From NCBI GenBank assembly GCA_002964805.2, contig PUDQ02000001.1, forward strand, positions 3,496,001 through 3,560,000: a stretch of 64,000 nt of DNA. Direction: 5' to 3'. Below are positions 32,808 through 44,000 of the stretch, one piece after another (positions within the stretch are counted from its first letter, which is position 1; every line of letters starts with the position of its first letter). The stretch comes from Trametes villosa. Taxonomy: Eukaryota; Basidiomycota; Agaricomycetes; Polyporales; Polyporaceae. Below the pieces are notes generated by a model. It was not told the origin of the DNA. It saw only the letters and a list, made by a program, of their open reading frames with translations, and searched no databases. The translations under genes were made by a program, and so were the position numbers.

Positions 32808-34402
32808 TTACGAAGCGACCATCCACGGCTCGGGCCCTCCGACCGACTGGGGAGCCCGGATCCTCCAAGCAGAGTGCAGGTGTGGCTCGGCGGCAACCCT
32901 CTCCATCTCCCGTGCCTGCGCGCTATCCCCTCCCAATTCATACCCGTACCAAGTTCGGGCCAGTCGAGCCCATTCCCGTACGGCAGCGGCGCTGCAGAGA
33001 GGGCGTGTAAACGTCAGTATTACGGCAACCGAAGGATCATGCGCGAGATGGACGCAAACCACCGCACTAGATCGCGCATGCACGTCAGACACTCACTCGC
33101 TATGGGCCGCCGCGATGAGGGCCATGTCCGCCGCAAGCTGGCCCCGCTCGCTCCAGTAGCCTTCTTCTTCTCCTAGGCGCCAGATGGAGATCGCCACGGC
33201 GGCAGCTTCGCTGCCATTCAGCTGTCCGTGCTGCCAGCCAGAAAATTGCGCGTAGAGTTCGGACATGATGCTGAGGCGCTGGTCCGAAAGCGCCGCAAGG
33301 TCATCGGGCAGTCCGCGGCATGCGGAGCAATGACACTCGAAGCCGTAGTGATCTAGGAGGTATTGCCTACAAACGCCGTGCTGAGAGTCAGCGGGAATTC
33401 GCGGAGGCGGAGGCGGAGGCGGATATCGACTCGCCTGCGGACATGCCGGGGACGTTTCATGTCCGAGTACGTGGTGAGCAATTCCTGTCAGTTCATTTCA
33501 TCAGGTGTTTTCATTAGGCTTTGATACAAGAAGCTTACCGCTCCTTCTTGAATCGGCTTCAAGGCGTGCACGACCAAGATGGACTCAGAGTCGCGCCATG
33601 TGTAAACCACGTTGAACGCGCTTGCGCAGCCGTGATTCAGACGAGCCATACGCGGGAATATCCCTACGCCTTGTTCGCCAGCTGAAACCGCATTGGTCTG
33701 GAAGATGGCGAGCGCTAACTCTTCGTTGTATCTGGCGGTGCCTGGCGGTATCCCCGCAGGGAAGTTGACGTAGGAGAGGTTATAGAATGACGCGCGTTGG
33801 GCCGGCGAGAGGGGCGCAAGAGACGCGAGGAGAATGGCACCCGGGGAGGACGTAGACACTTGAAGGGAGGAAGAGTAGAAGTTAGGATCTTCACCGGCAA
33901 TACTGCGTGCATCTGGGCCCCGACGCACACACCTTTGCTTGGGACGAGGAACAAAGGCTTCTCCCGGAGAATGAGCTCCCCTTGCTACTGCAACAGTATA
34001 GCTGAGTCGTCACCAACATGAGTTGCCGCTGCTTACCGATATGTTTCGGGCCGCAACTACACCCATACCCCTCCCTGGGAGTGCCGCAATCTTTACGGGC
34101 GCAGTGTACGCCTCTTCTTCTGCGACCACTACGACAGGGTCCTCGTCGTCCCACAGCAGCGTGGTGCAGTACAGGTATATCCCTCCCGCCAGCAGGAAGA
34201 TATACGCGACAGCCATAATCCCCCAGCGAGGGGCAGGTTTTGTCGCAGCTACTGATACTGTGTCAATAGCACCAGCTGGGCTTTGTGGCATATAGAACTC
34301 ACCAAGGCTTCCAACAGCATCTACACTCGAACTCTCGGCCTTCGCTGGGCCATCCCGAAGGGGCTTTGAGAGCACTTGCCGCCGCCGAGTTTGATTAGCC
34401 AT
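32808..34402 (-). CDS. SET-domain protein with N-terminal membrane segment
   Basis: A multi-exon gene, roughly 390 residues. The N-terminus (MANQTRRRQVLSKPL) is followed by a hydrophobic helix WGIMAVAYIFLLAGGIYLY. The SET domain then runs VKIAALPGRGMGVVAARNIS joined by splicing to QGELILREKPLFLVPSK, with the core RMARLNHGCASAFNVVYTW. A helical C-terminal region has QYLLDHYGFECHCSACRG, a post-SET cysteine cluster of SMYD type, and ends REWARLARTWYGYELGGDS. No MYND zinc finger is evident. The intron before QYLLDHYG uses a GC donor (AG|GCGAGT, near 33445). A 45 nt in-frame stretch near 34270-34312 could be an additional intron. The family methylates lysines; the membrane anchor is unusual. Confidence 0.82.
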
Positions 34403-34805
34403 ATCACCGTACGCGACTGCCACTCCCGGCCCTGGTGAGCTAGTGGGGCGCACAAGCACAACTTTTGACGATGACCTGAGGTGTGCAGAGATTAGATGGC
34501 ACGGGCTTATGGTCCAAGGGAGATATAGAGACAAGACAGGAAAGGCTGTTGCGGCTTCCTTGGAGGGCCCGTAGCTGCGCAGGCTGAGATTGGCGGGGCC
34601 GCGCAGGCGGCGTGATCGCGATGTACCTGCGGGGTTTGCCGAATGCAAGATCCCATCTCGATCACTCCGATGTGCAGAGAAATCCAGCTTGTTTGCGCCC
34701 CCCTTGATCCTGCCTTTGACCTGAGTGGACTTGCTGCTTCATAGGCACCTGAATTTTTTTCCCGGACGAACTGCTTGTACAGAACCTCACTGCGAATTCA
34801 CGGCA
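34403..34805. other. Divergent promoter region, SET gene / YAE1-like gene
   Basis: About 400 bp between divergent start codons. The minus-strand frame stays open upstream of the chosen SET start, so a longer N-terminus from 34648 cannot be excluded. No other signal recognised. Confidence 0.5.
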
Positions 34806-35470
34806 ATGGAAGACGAATCTTTCTGGAGCAGCGACCCAAAGGTATTGCAGGAGACGGAATGGACCAAGATCTCCAACGAGTTCACGAACGTAAGGGCCTC
34901 TTAGCCCTCATCAGTAAACCGGGATAACACGCATGACAGGCTGGCTACCGCGAAGGCATAACAGCTGGAAAGGAGGGCGCGCTTCAGGAAGGCTTCGACG
35001 AAGGCTTCGCACAAACCGGCGCACCCCTCGGCCGCGAACTGGGCATCCTGCGCGGCCTCTGCTCTGCGCTCATCGCCCTCCTCACACGACCGCAATCTCA
35101 TGACAGCTCTTCCCAGACGGATGTTGTCTTATCCGAGATTCGGGATATCGCCGCGCAACTTGCGAACGTACGCTTCTCGGACATCGTACCCCCCGATCTC
35201 GAGGCGTTAGCGCACGCGAAGGAGCACATGGACGCGGCGATGGACACGGCCGACGACGACGCGGAGGACCTGACGGATCCCGCGAACCTGAACGAGGAGA
35301 TCAAGGAGAAGCGGGACATCGAGGGGCTGGAGGACCTCATGGCGCAGATGAACGCGAGCGGCGGCGGCAGCGTCGCGCCAGCCAGGCCGAAGGCTGAAGA
35401 CGTCGCGAGACTGAAGGAGCGCCTCTTGCAGATTGCGCAGGGTCTAGGGATAAACCCGCAATGGAGTTGA
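34806..35470 (+). CDS. YAE1: YAE1-like protein (Fe-S delivery adaptor)
   Basis: Two exons (34806-34889 and 34940-35470) give 204 residues. After MEDESFWSSDPKVLQETEW and a splice, the protein has the deca-GX3 signature: AGYREGITAGKEGALQEGFD followed by GAPLGRELGILRG. In yeast Yae1 and Lto1 form an adaptor that recruits the cytosolic Fe-S machinery to the ABC protein Rli1. The remaining C-terminus is acidic and helical and ends in GINPQWS. A YAE1 rather than LTO1 assignment is supported by the N-terminal W-x-x-S start and the long acidic tail, but is not certain. Confidence 0.82.
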
Positions 35471-35878
35471 TCTTCAAGGAGACAACCGTGGCGATTTTGG
35501 ATCCACACAGGGATGTGTGCACACTTCCCTCATTACGATGCATCGCAACCCTCCCGTATGTATTCTCCATTATCTGGTACGTCGGGACGCTAACAATTCG
35601 TATAGGAAAGGGGCGATCGAGAACCAAGCGTACTACCGAGGTCCGCCAGGGATCGAAGGACGCGATCTCATGCGAGCTCCTGGTCAGTGATGGTTCCATG
35701 AGTGGATTTCTGGCGCATATATCCTGACTCTATGACTCCCACAGACCAGCTCGTGTGCGCCGTTGTCGTAGAAGAGGAGCCGGGGTGGGCTGGGCAGTCA
35801 GAGGGTAACAGTGGCCTCAAAAGGCGGTGGCTAGGGAATCTCTGACCATGGATGGATCACCACGGGCGACAGTGTGCT
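35471..35878. other. Convergent intergenic region
   Basis: About 400 bp between the 3' ends of the YAE1-like and ZNG1-like genes. No gene or repeat recognised. Confidence 0.6.
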
Positions 35879-37517
35879 TCATGCGATGTTCAGATGCTCA
35901 ACTAGACTACGTCGAACATCCTCGTCGAGACCTCTACCAATGAGAACGAGCTTCCCTCTATCTGGCAGCCCGAGTTCCTCCTCTTCCCCCTTCTCGACCT
36001 GCGATATCTCGTACATATTCCGGACGCCCTGGAGGACGTGCAGCTCCCTGTCCTCCGTAACGAATATTCCCTTACAACGCAGAACGTCGATCGCGCCTGC
36101 CGTGCCGGGTGGCCTGTTCGGTAGCTGCTTCTCCCACAGGACATTTCGAATCCATTCGTCGACTTTGTCAAGCTGCGATGCTGAGAGCGTCGGGCACTCG
36201 ATCTGCAGACTCGAGATGCCACGGAGCTCGTAATGTGTAGGCTCCTTGGCGCGCTCGTGCCCGTGTTCGTGTCCATGCTCGTGGTCATGTCCCTCCCCTT
36301 CATCGCACTCCGTGACCGTTTTGCGCGACCCAGCGAGGAGTTGGCGCGCCGCATACGCGTCGATCCCCATGAACTTCCCGGGGTCGATCTCCCCGCGCAC
36401 CGTGCGGTACAACGACGCTGCGGGGTTCACGCCGCGAATCACCGCTTCCGTCGTATCCGCGTCTGCGGGAGGCACGAGGTCGACTTTGTTCAGGAGGATG
36501 ACGTCCGCCGCTGCGATTTGCCTGAAAGGCCAATGTCAGCATATCCCGGACGCTCGACGGTGAGTCAGGCGGCGATAGGGCGTACCGAAGGCTCTCGCCG
36601 ATGCCGTCCGCGGCGTGGTCTTCTTCCATTTGCTAGAAAATCGCGTGAGGTGGGAGAAGAAGACGCATGGGAGGGGAGAACGCGTACCTGTCGGCCGAAG
36701 ACGGCGTCAACCACACATACGACCCCATCCAGGTGTATGTCTCGCCCGAGTCCCGCGGTGAACTCCTCGTTCTGCCAGAACATGGACGCAATAGGACCTG
36801 TATTTGGCGCAATAAGCGACTGTATGCTGGAGAACAATAATGGGATGAAGCACAAACCGGGGTCGGCAAGGCCGGTGGTCTCGAGCAGGATGTGGTCGAA
36901 CGCGCCCTTGCGCTGCATAAGCTTCTCGATGGCGGCCGCGCCCGAGTCTTTGATGCTGCAGCAGAGGCAGCCATTCGCGAGCTCGAGAAGCTCCTCCGAG
37001 AGCTGTTCTGGGTCGTCCGGAGAGGAGACGTTGATGGTTTTCGCTACGAGGATGACGTCACCACGAGGGTCAGCGCTGCTAGACGGATGGGTTGGACGCC
37101 GTATACTCACCTTCGATGTCCTGTCCCATCCACCACGTTTAGCGGAGTGCGCAAGGCACGCGAGGGGCGAGGGTTCTCACAGCAGTGTTCCCAAATTCGT
37201 TCATAATGACCGCGATCCGATAGCCATGCCGCTCCGTGAGGATGCGTCTGCACGCGCGGAGAAGCCTTTGTCAGAACACACCGGGTTGTACGCGAAGCAC
37301 TGGCAAACACACCGAACAAGCGTCGACTTCCCTGCACCAAGAAAACCGCATATAATGGTCAATGGGACTGTGCGGGGTTGATCTGCTTTCGAAACGCCTT
37401 CATCGTTCTGCGCGGTAGTGTCCAGGAGCTCTCTGCCACAAGTCCCCCTCTTCAGCATATGCGCTCTTCAGACAGGTTTGAACACCCTCACGGGATGTCG
37501 AAATCATCGTCCGCCAT
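35879..37517 (-). CDS. ZNG1: Zinc-chaperone GTPase, ZNG1/CobW (COG0523) family
   Basis: Eight exons (37517-37492, 37432-37313, 37247-37181, 37120-37111, 37043-36858, 36797-36688, 36632-36586, 36521-35879) give 402 residues. The GTPase part has the P-loop [11 protein letters not shown], then [16 protein letters not shown], the metal-binding [20 protein letters not shown] and NKVDL. A His-rich loop ([12 protein letters not shown]) lies before the C-terminal domain, which ends [17 protein letters not shown]. In animals and yeast this subgroup passes zinc to methionine aminopeptidase 1. Exon 4 is only 10 nt; it encodes DIE plus one base and is required for the frame. The N-terminus [13 protein letters not shown] resembles, but lacks the cysteine of, the CPELVP MetAP1-binding motif of human ZNG1. 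Confidence 0.92.
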
Positions 37518-37775
37518 GTTGACGAGCCTTGAGGCGAGAGTGTGGCAGTTAAGAGGGTAGTTGGATGGTCGATGACGGCAGAGGCCTGAGGAGCTGTGCG
37601 CGGGTGAATATTAATGTCCTTTGCGGAGAGGTCCGACCTTTTCGGCATCGGGCGCCCAACCGCTTGTTGCGCTTTACCCATATAGCGGCTCCCTTGTGTC
37701 CCTGGCCTGAGTCCGCCGCCCTGCTTTTGTCTCTCTCCGTACACCCTCTCAACTCTGCTCTCTCTTGCGAACGCT

Positions 37776-38851
37776 ATGGACACCCAGCAAGTGCCACCGG
37801 ACGACCTGCGGGAGCTCATCCAGGGCCCGAGCGATGTCGAATGGACGTGCGTACCCCCGCGCGACCGTTAGCCACACTGGCTGCATCATCGTAGCCTCAC
37901 ACTCCCCTGCCACCCTCTGCAGATACGAGATGCGAAGGCAATGTCAAGAAATTCTTCCCCGCCTGTACCTTGGCCCGCTGCAAGCGTCGAAGTCGATGGA
38001 CGCGCTGCTCTCGCTCGGGATCACGCACATGTACGTCCCGCCAGCCACACCCGCGTCTCGGAGGTCCTGCTGACACCCCAGCGCCCCGACGCGTAGAGTG
38101 TGCATACGCGACGCGAAGGAGGCGTTCTCTGTACGACCACGCTTCCCGGACCATTTCCAGTACATGGTATTGGACGTGCAGGATAACGAGGAGCAGAACC
38201 TCATCCGACTGTTCCCGCAGTGAGTCTCACATCCCCCACGCGCGCAGCGGAATGCACACTTAACATCCGCGATGCACAACGCGTGTAGAGCCAAGCAGTT
38301 CATTGACCAGGCCATCTTGAACGGAGGGTGTGTCCTCGTACACTGTAACGGTGCGTGTCGCGATGGGCCAGCCTGGGATACGCAGTACGTACTGATCGCT
38401 TTCGGGCGTCAGGTGGCATAAGCCTCTCGCCCGCGTTTGTAGTTATGTACGTGATGCAACATCATGCACTATCGTGGGAGGACGCATTGCACCTGGTGCA
38501 GAACCGACGGTACTGCATCTCGCCCAACGGTGGGTTCTTGACTCAGATCAAGGTACGCATCCTATCATGGGCACCTGGGGAGTACACTTGGTGCCTGGTG
38601 TGCTAACATTTTCATCAGGAATATGAATCAATCTACAAGGCTACTGCTGCCGTAGCTTCCTATCCCCAGCAGCGCGTATTCTCCAGTGCGCGTAGGAAGC
38701 GGTCAGACGAGGATGACGAGGATCTGCAGCGGTGCGTTCTTATGACTCCCATGCACCTGAGACTGCGCTGACCGCGTTCCACTTTCACAGGGGCGGCGAA
38801 CGGAGCAAGCGCGCTCTCATGGACGACGATGACGACGCCATGCAGACGTGA
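37776..38851 (+). CDS. STYX-like dual-specificity phosphatase homologue, catalytic Arg replaced by Leu
   Basis: Seven exons (37776-37846, 37923-38030, 38097-38219, 38289-38350, 38413-38552, 38619-38731, 38791-38851) give 225 residues. The fold is a dual-specificity phosphatase closest to STYX: EILPRLYLGPLQASKSMDAL, YMVLDVQDNEEQNLIRLFPQ, then GCVLVHCNGGISLSPAFV and RRYCISPNGGFLTQIKEYE. The signature loop should read H-C-x5-R. Here the cysteine is present but the arginine position is leucine (CTC in exon 5), so catalysis should be lost or very weak. An acidic C-terminal tail (MDDDDDAMQT) follows. It shares a 258 bp divergent promoter with the ZNG1-like gene. Confidence 0.9.
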
Positions 38852-39402
38852 CAACCGCTGTCTGCTGCTCCAACCTACTGCCGCTGCCACCCGCCCGATC
38901 TCCTACGTTATAGCTGCTTCTCCTAATCCCTTTTGCATATCTATGTCTTGTCGTGCTCTCTGTATTGTCGCATTTGCTGAATGGGTTTGCTCACTTTGTG
39001 AGCATGATTGTCACCCAACTTTGTCTGGTGCTCCGGACCATTCCTACGTGCATAAAGTATATGCTGCTTCCTGCCTGCGCAACACGGACGCGGATCCCTT
39101 TGGGAGTCATGCCAGAACTTCTCCCGCCTGGTCAGCCACTGCGTACCCAGGGCCAGCGGGTAGCCGGGCCGCACACAGAGGACCGATCGCGAAAGCTGTG
39201 CCGTTTATGCGCGACGCGGTTAGGTTAGGGTCAGTGCCACGTCTGGGCGCGTTTGAGCGTCCACGTATTCGCCGAAACATTGACCGAACCCGCCATCCTC
39301 AGATCCTGCCAGCTTGCATCTAACTTATTATATTCACTCTCTTGCTCTGCTCTTCCACCTCTAATTTGGCGGCTCTGACTGGCCTGGTGCTTAAGACCTA
39401 AG
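38852..39402. other. Intergenic region upstream of HUT1
   Basis: About 550 bp between two plus-strand genes. It contains the 3' flank of the phosphatase-like gene and the HUT1 promoter. Nothing else recognised. Confidence 0.6.
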
Positions 39403-40837
39403 ATGTCGTACTTGAGGTACGGTGCAGCAGCAGTACTAGACTGATCGAGGCTTACCTGCGGGTATAGGCTGATAGTATGCGTGGTCGGAGTGTACTCCAT
39501 GTTTCTGGTGAGTATCATATATTCTTTCGACGTGGGATGATAGCTAATGCAACACTAGCTGTGGGCGATTGCCCAAGAACGACGTACGTTATATCTACTG
39601 GTCAAGGAGCAATCCGCTCACGGCGCATACAGTATCCGTTCCCTTCCAGTCAATAGACGGGACTTCTTCAGACAAGTTCCACTCGCCACTCTTTCTGGGG
39701 ACGTGTCAAAGCTTCCTTAGCGGCGTGGCTGCTCTGGGATACATCGTGATCCGTCGGAAACCTGGGCAAACTCTCAGCCAAACATTGGGTCTCGCGGAGG
39801 ACACCAAGTCCGCGACCAACGGCAGTGCCAACGGCTCTGCGAAAACCAACGGCCATACCCCACATACCCACGCACCAAATACCTCTTCTCGCAACAAATC
39901 CCTCCTGCTGCGCTACTTCCAATGCGCCGTCTTTATCACCTCCGCCGCGCCCTTCGGATTCGCCGCGCTCTCCTACATCACCTACCCCGCGATGGTGCTC
40001 GGCAAGTCGTGCAAGCTCGTGCCCGTCATGCTCATGAACGTCGTCCTCTACCGCCGCAAGTTCGCCGCGCACAAGTACCTCGTCGTCGCGATGGTCACGC
40101 TCGGCATCACGATGTTCATGGGCTTCGGCAAGGAGAAGCCGTCGAAGGCGTCGAAGAACGCGGACCTCTCCGCGTACACGCAGCTCATTGGCATCACGTA
40201 CTTGCTTATTAACCTGCTCATCGACGGCGCGACGAACTCGACGCAGGACGAGATCTTCGCGCGCTACCGCGTCACCGGCCAGCAGATGATGTTCTGGATC
40301 AACCTCTTCTGCACCGTGCTCACGTCCATCATCTCCATCCTCCCGCTGCCTTACATCCCGGTGCTGCACCCGTCGAACTCAGGGACTGAGCTGCAGGGCG
40401 CGCTCGAGTTCATCCGTACCCACCCGTCCGTGGTCGTGCCTCTGGCACAGTTCGCGCTGACGGGCGCGCTCGGCCAACTCTTCATCTTCGAGACCCTCCA
40501 GCATTTCGGCTCCCTGACGCTTGTGTACGTGTTGCTACGCTCCTTCTATCACATTCCGGACTGACCGCTCTCCAGCACGATCACGTTGACGAGGAAGCTA
40601 TTCACCATGCTGCTCTCCGTCATCGTCTACAACCACAAGCTAACCCCTGGCCAATGGCTCGGTGCGGGCGTAGTCTTCGCCGGTATCTCGGTAGAGGCTT
40701 GGGTCAAGCGCAAAGGTATGATTTCACGAGTACGGGATGCTTGTATGCGGGGCTTAGACTGAAATGTCTCGTTTACAGACGTGCACGCGAAGCGTGTCAT
40801 CCAAGAGAAAGAGAAGGCTCGCATCAAGACCCTCTAA
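39403..40837 (+). CDS. HUT1: UDP-galactose/nucleotide-sugar transporter HUT1 (SLC35B1-like)
   Basis: Six exons (39403-39416, 39468-39507, 39559-39583, 39633-40524, 40576-40715, 40779-40837) give 389 residues. The first three exons are only 14, 40 and 25 nt; together they encode [20 protein letters not shown] and AIAQER, the first helix. Later features are [20 protein letters not shown], the loop [36 protein letters not shown] and [20 protein letters not shown], typical of SLC35B1/HUT1. About ten membrane helices are expected, in the ER. A Thr/Asn/His-rich loop sits between helices 2 and 3. The C-terminus (KEKARIKTL) lies in the cytosol by family topology. Confidence 0.94.
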
Positions 40838-41011
40838 ATATCCTTGGGGAATCTTTCTGACTTCGCACCCACGGACGATTGTACCATACGGATTCAATAG
40901 AGACCAAACACAGGATTTCCATCGCGACAACTGCTACCCTACATGCTGCTCCTCGACGCCTTCGCTGTTGGAACCCAAGCAAGAAACAGCATTGCTCGCG
41001 CCGCCATCCTA

Positions 41012-44000
41012 CTAGATCACCCCCAAGTCGGTGCGTACAGTGATGGGAGGAACGCGGATGTTCGCGGCCTTCCCATTGACGTGAACGAACTCGCCATGTG
41101 CGGTCGCCGTTCCCGCTTGCGCTACAGGCTGTGAGCCTTGTGCTATGTCCACGAAGATGATCACAGTGCTCACCACTGGTAGGAGAGCGAGTAGGCGACT
41201 TTGGGATGGGCGACGACCGCCCGCCCTGGCGCGTGCGTGAGGTGGGCCGGCGCCCAAAGGCGGGGGACGAGCTACGCCCGATGCGGCTCGCCGGGGACAT
41301 CGCTGTGGCACGCCCCGCGCCCCCACCGTGCCGGCGCAACTCGAACAGGAGGTCTCCATCGTCGTTGAACACGGGACTCGCCAACGAGTACGGCGCAGCG
41401 GGCGGACAGCAATACACCCACGCGCCCTCGAACGCGCGGATCTCCTGCACGAGCTCGTCGAGCGCGACCTTGTCCGGGAACGCCTCGCGGAGCATGTCCA
41501 TCGGGTTCCGGAACTTGAGCGCGCTGTTGTCCGTGAAGTCGGGCTTGGCGAAGACGGGGTCGTGCGAGCCGAGCGTGGTGACCTTGATCCCGCTCCCGGC
41601 GGTCTGCACGGCGACGTTCGTGGACCAGCTCACGGAGGAGGTCGCGCTGCAACGGCGGTGCGATACGGGTTCGTGATCACTCAGACGGTGAGAGGGTAGG
41701 TGGAGGGACGTACTTGTACGACTTCGAGTTCATGGTTTGTAGGGCAAGACTGAGCTCGACCTTCCCGCTCACCTTGATGTGGAGGGCGCCGTGCTTCACG
41801 GCAGTAGGGAGCTCGACGTAGTTCCTCGTGATACCTTCCAGGTGGTCAGAGACGGCACAGCTATAAGAGAAGAGTACTGACAAGACATGCCCTGGGTTGC
41901 GTTCATCATATCCCCGCTCCCCTCCATCTTATAGCGCCACTCCTCGGCGTGCTCCCACATGTACCGCAAGCAGCCTTCGCCATCGGACGGCTGGAGCTGC
42001 CACCCCGACGGCCGGTTCTTGCGCTGCTCGTGGTCCGCCCACCTCAGGAGGCTCACGCCATGGAAGCCGCGCATCGGGTCGAGCATGAGCGGGATGAGCG
42101 TCGTCTGCGCGTTCACATTCCTGAGCAGCCCGAGCAGACGCTCCTCGAGGAACACGCGGCGCGCGATGCTCAGCGTGCCGTGCGAGAAGCCGCGGTTCGC
42201 GTGCACGACCCAGCCGGTTGACCACTCGAGGCGCGGCGCGGGCAGCGCGCGGTAGCCCGTCGTGCCGAGCACGACGACGATGGGTTCCTGCCCGGGCGTG
42301 ACGTGCGCCCAGTTGTGCAGCGCGACTTCGACGCGCGAGTAGACGTGGAAGGTGACGCTTGTGAGCGCGTAGGAGGGCAGGGAGAGCCCGGCGGTTTTCC
42401 AGACGGGAATGCTCGAGATGACGTTCAGGCCCTCCTTGCAGAGCGTGGGGAAGTAGTGCTGGGTGAGGTACCAGACGACGGCCTGCAGCTTGAGGATGGC
42501 GGCGCGGCTGTCGTCCGTGTCGAGCCTGAGATCACCGTAGGTGGAGTACTCGTGGAGGTATGTCGCGGCTGTGTGCATAGGGTCAGCGAACCTCAAAATG
42601 GGCAGGGCAGACATCAAGCGCGTACTTCGCAAGTCGAGGAAGATATGGTTGAGCTCGCGGTCAGGGCGGTCGCCGTGCTTATCGTATGCGAACATCTTCA
42701 TGTAGGTCGCGGAGGAGGCGCCCTCCAGTTCCTCATGCTTGCACATCTTGAGTTCAACCTCGAACGCTATGCGCCAGTCCCTGAACTCGTAGTCGACACT
42801 CCTGGGGGCGTCCTGGTCAGTAGCACATCACCGCGGATACTGAAGGTGTCGCTCACTCGTTGCACGGTGCCCAGTCGCGAAGGGCCTTGAGGTGTCCATT
42901 GCCGAGGTGCACCCAGACGATCGCCTTGTCGTTGCTCAGCAGATGAAGGGAGATAGGCTTGAAGGTGCACGAGAAGAACTGCTCGTAAGCCCAAGTATGG
43001 AACAGTGCCGCCGACGTGCTCGCCCACAACGCGGAGAACTGGGAGTTGATCGACCCCTGGGAGATCGCGATGACTTGGTCGAAGCCGTACATCTTCGCGC
43101 GCTGGATCGTCTCCCGCGAGGAGGCGCCGCTCGAGTCGGCGGCCTCGAGGCTCCACCAGCTGCCGTCCGTGTCCTCCTGCGACTCGAACTTGAGCTTCTT
43201 CATGTTCTCCCAGCGCGCGTCGTGCTCGTAGAGGATGTGGTAGCCCGCCGCGTGGAGGAATGCGAGGTATTCCTCGGAGAAGAACGCGATGATGAGCTCG
43301 CGGTATTCCACCGAGGCCTCGTCGTTCTCGTCGAAGTCTGGGTAAACCGAGAGCGTGTGATGATAGCGTGCGTCTTCGAGGGCATGTGAGCGCAGCAAAT
43401 TGAGAGGAGACTACGGCGGGCGTACTGGTCAAATCAAACATGATCTTCACGACGAAGTCATCGATCCCCTTCGCCTTGAGCACATTGACAACCATGACGA
43501 CCTTCCATTTGGAATAGCTCTTCACCGGTGCGCTGAGCATGTAGCCGGGTGAGCATTGACCTAGCCGGATAGAGAATTTACAGAGCTTACGCAGAGAAAT
43601 CGCCACTCTCGAAAAACTCCAGTTCGTCGACATCGAAATGCAGCACGACCTCCTTCGAGCACAGAACGCTCACGTGGGGGGCGCCGAACTTGATGCGGTA
43701 AAACTGGTCCTGCTCCTTGCGGCTGAACTCTGCCAAACAGCGCGACCTCCAGTCGGTGGTACTGCTCGTCATGCTGCCGTACGCCAGCATAGCCGACTTG
43801 AGCCAGAGGGAAGACATGTATGCATTCATCTGCTCGACCGTGACGTCGTAGATTGCCGCGAGCCATTCGTACTCGGCGAAGGTGTCCATGAGCGAGTACG
43901 CAATCTGCATCTGCGCCGCGTTCTGGGCGAAGTGGGGTAGGGAGAACAGGACGTGGTTCCCAGCGCTGGTAAGGATGTCGCGATATTGGTTGAGGTAACG

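Noticed and set aside
32455..33159. 234-codon plus-strand frame
   Set aside because: Its 3' half overlaps, in antisense, the last exons of the SET gene and the rest has no recognisable content.
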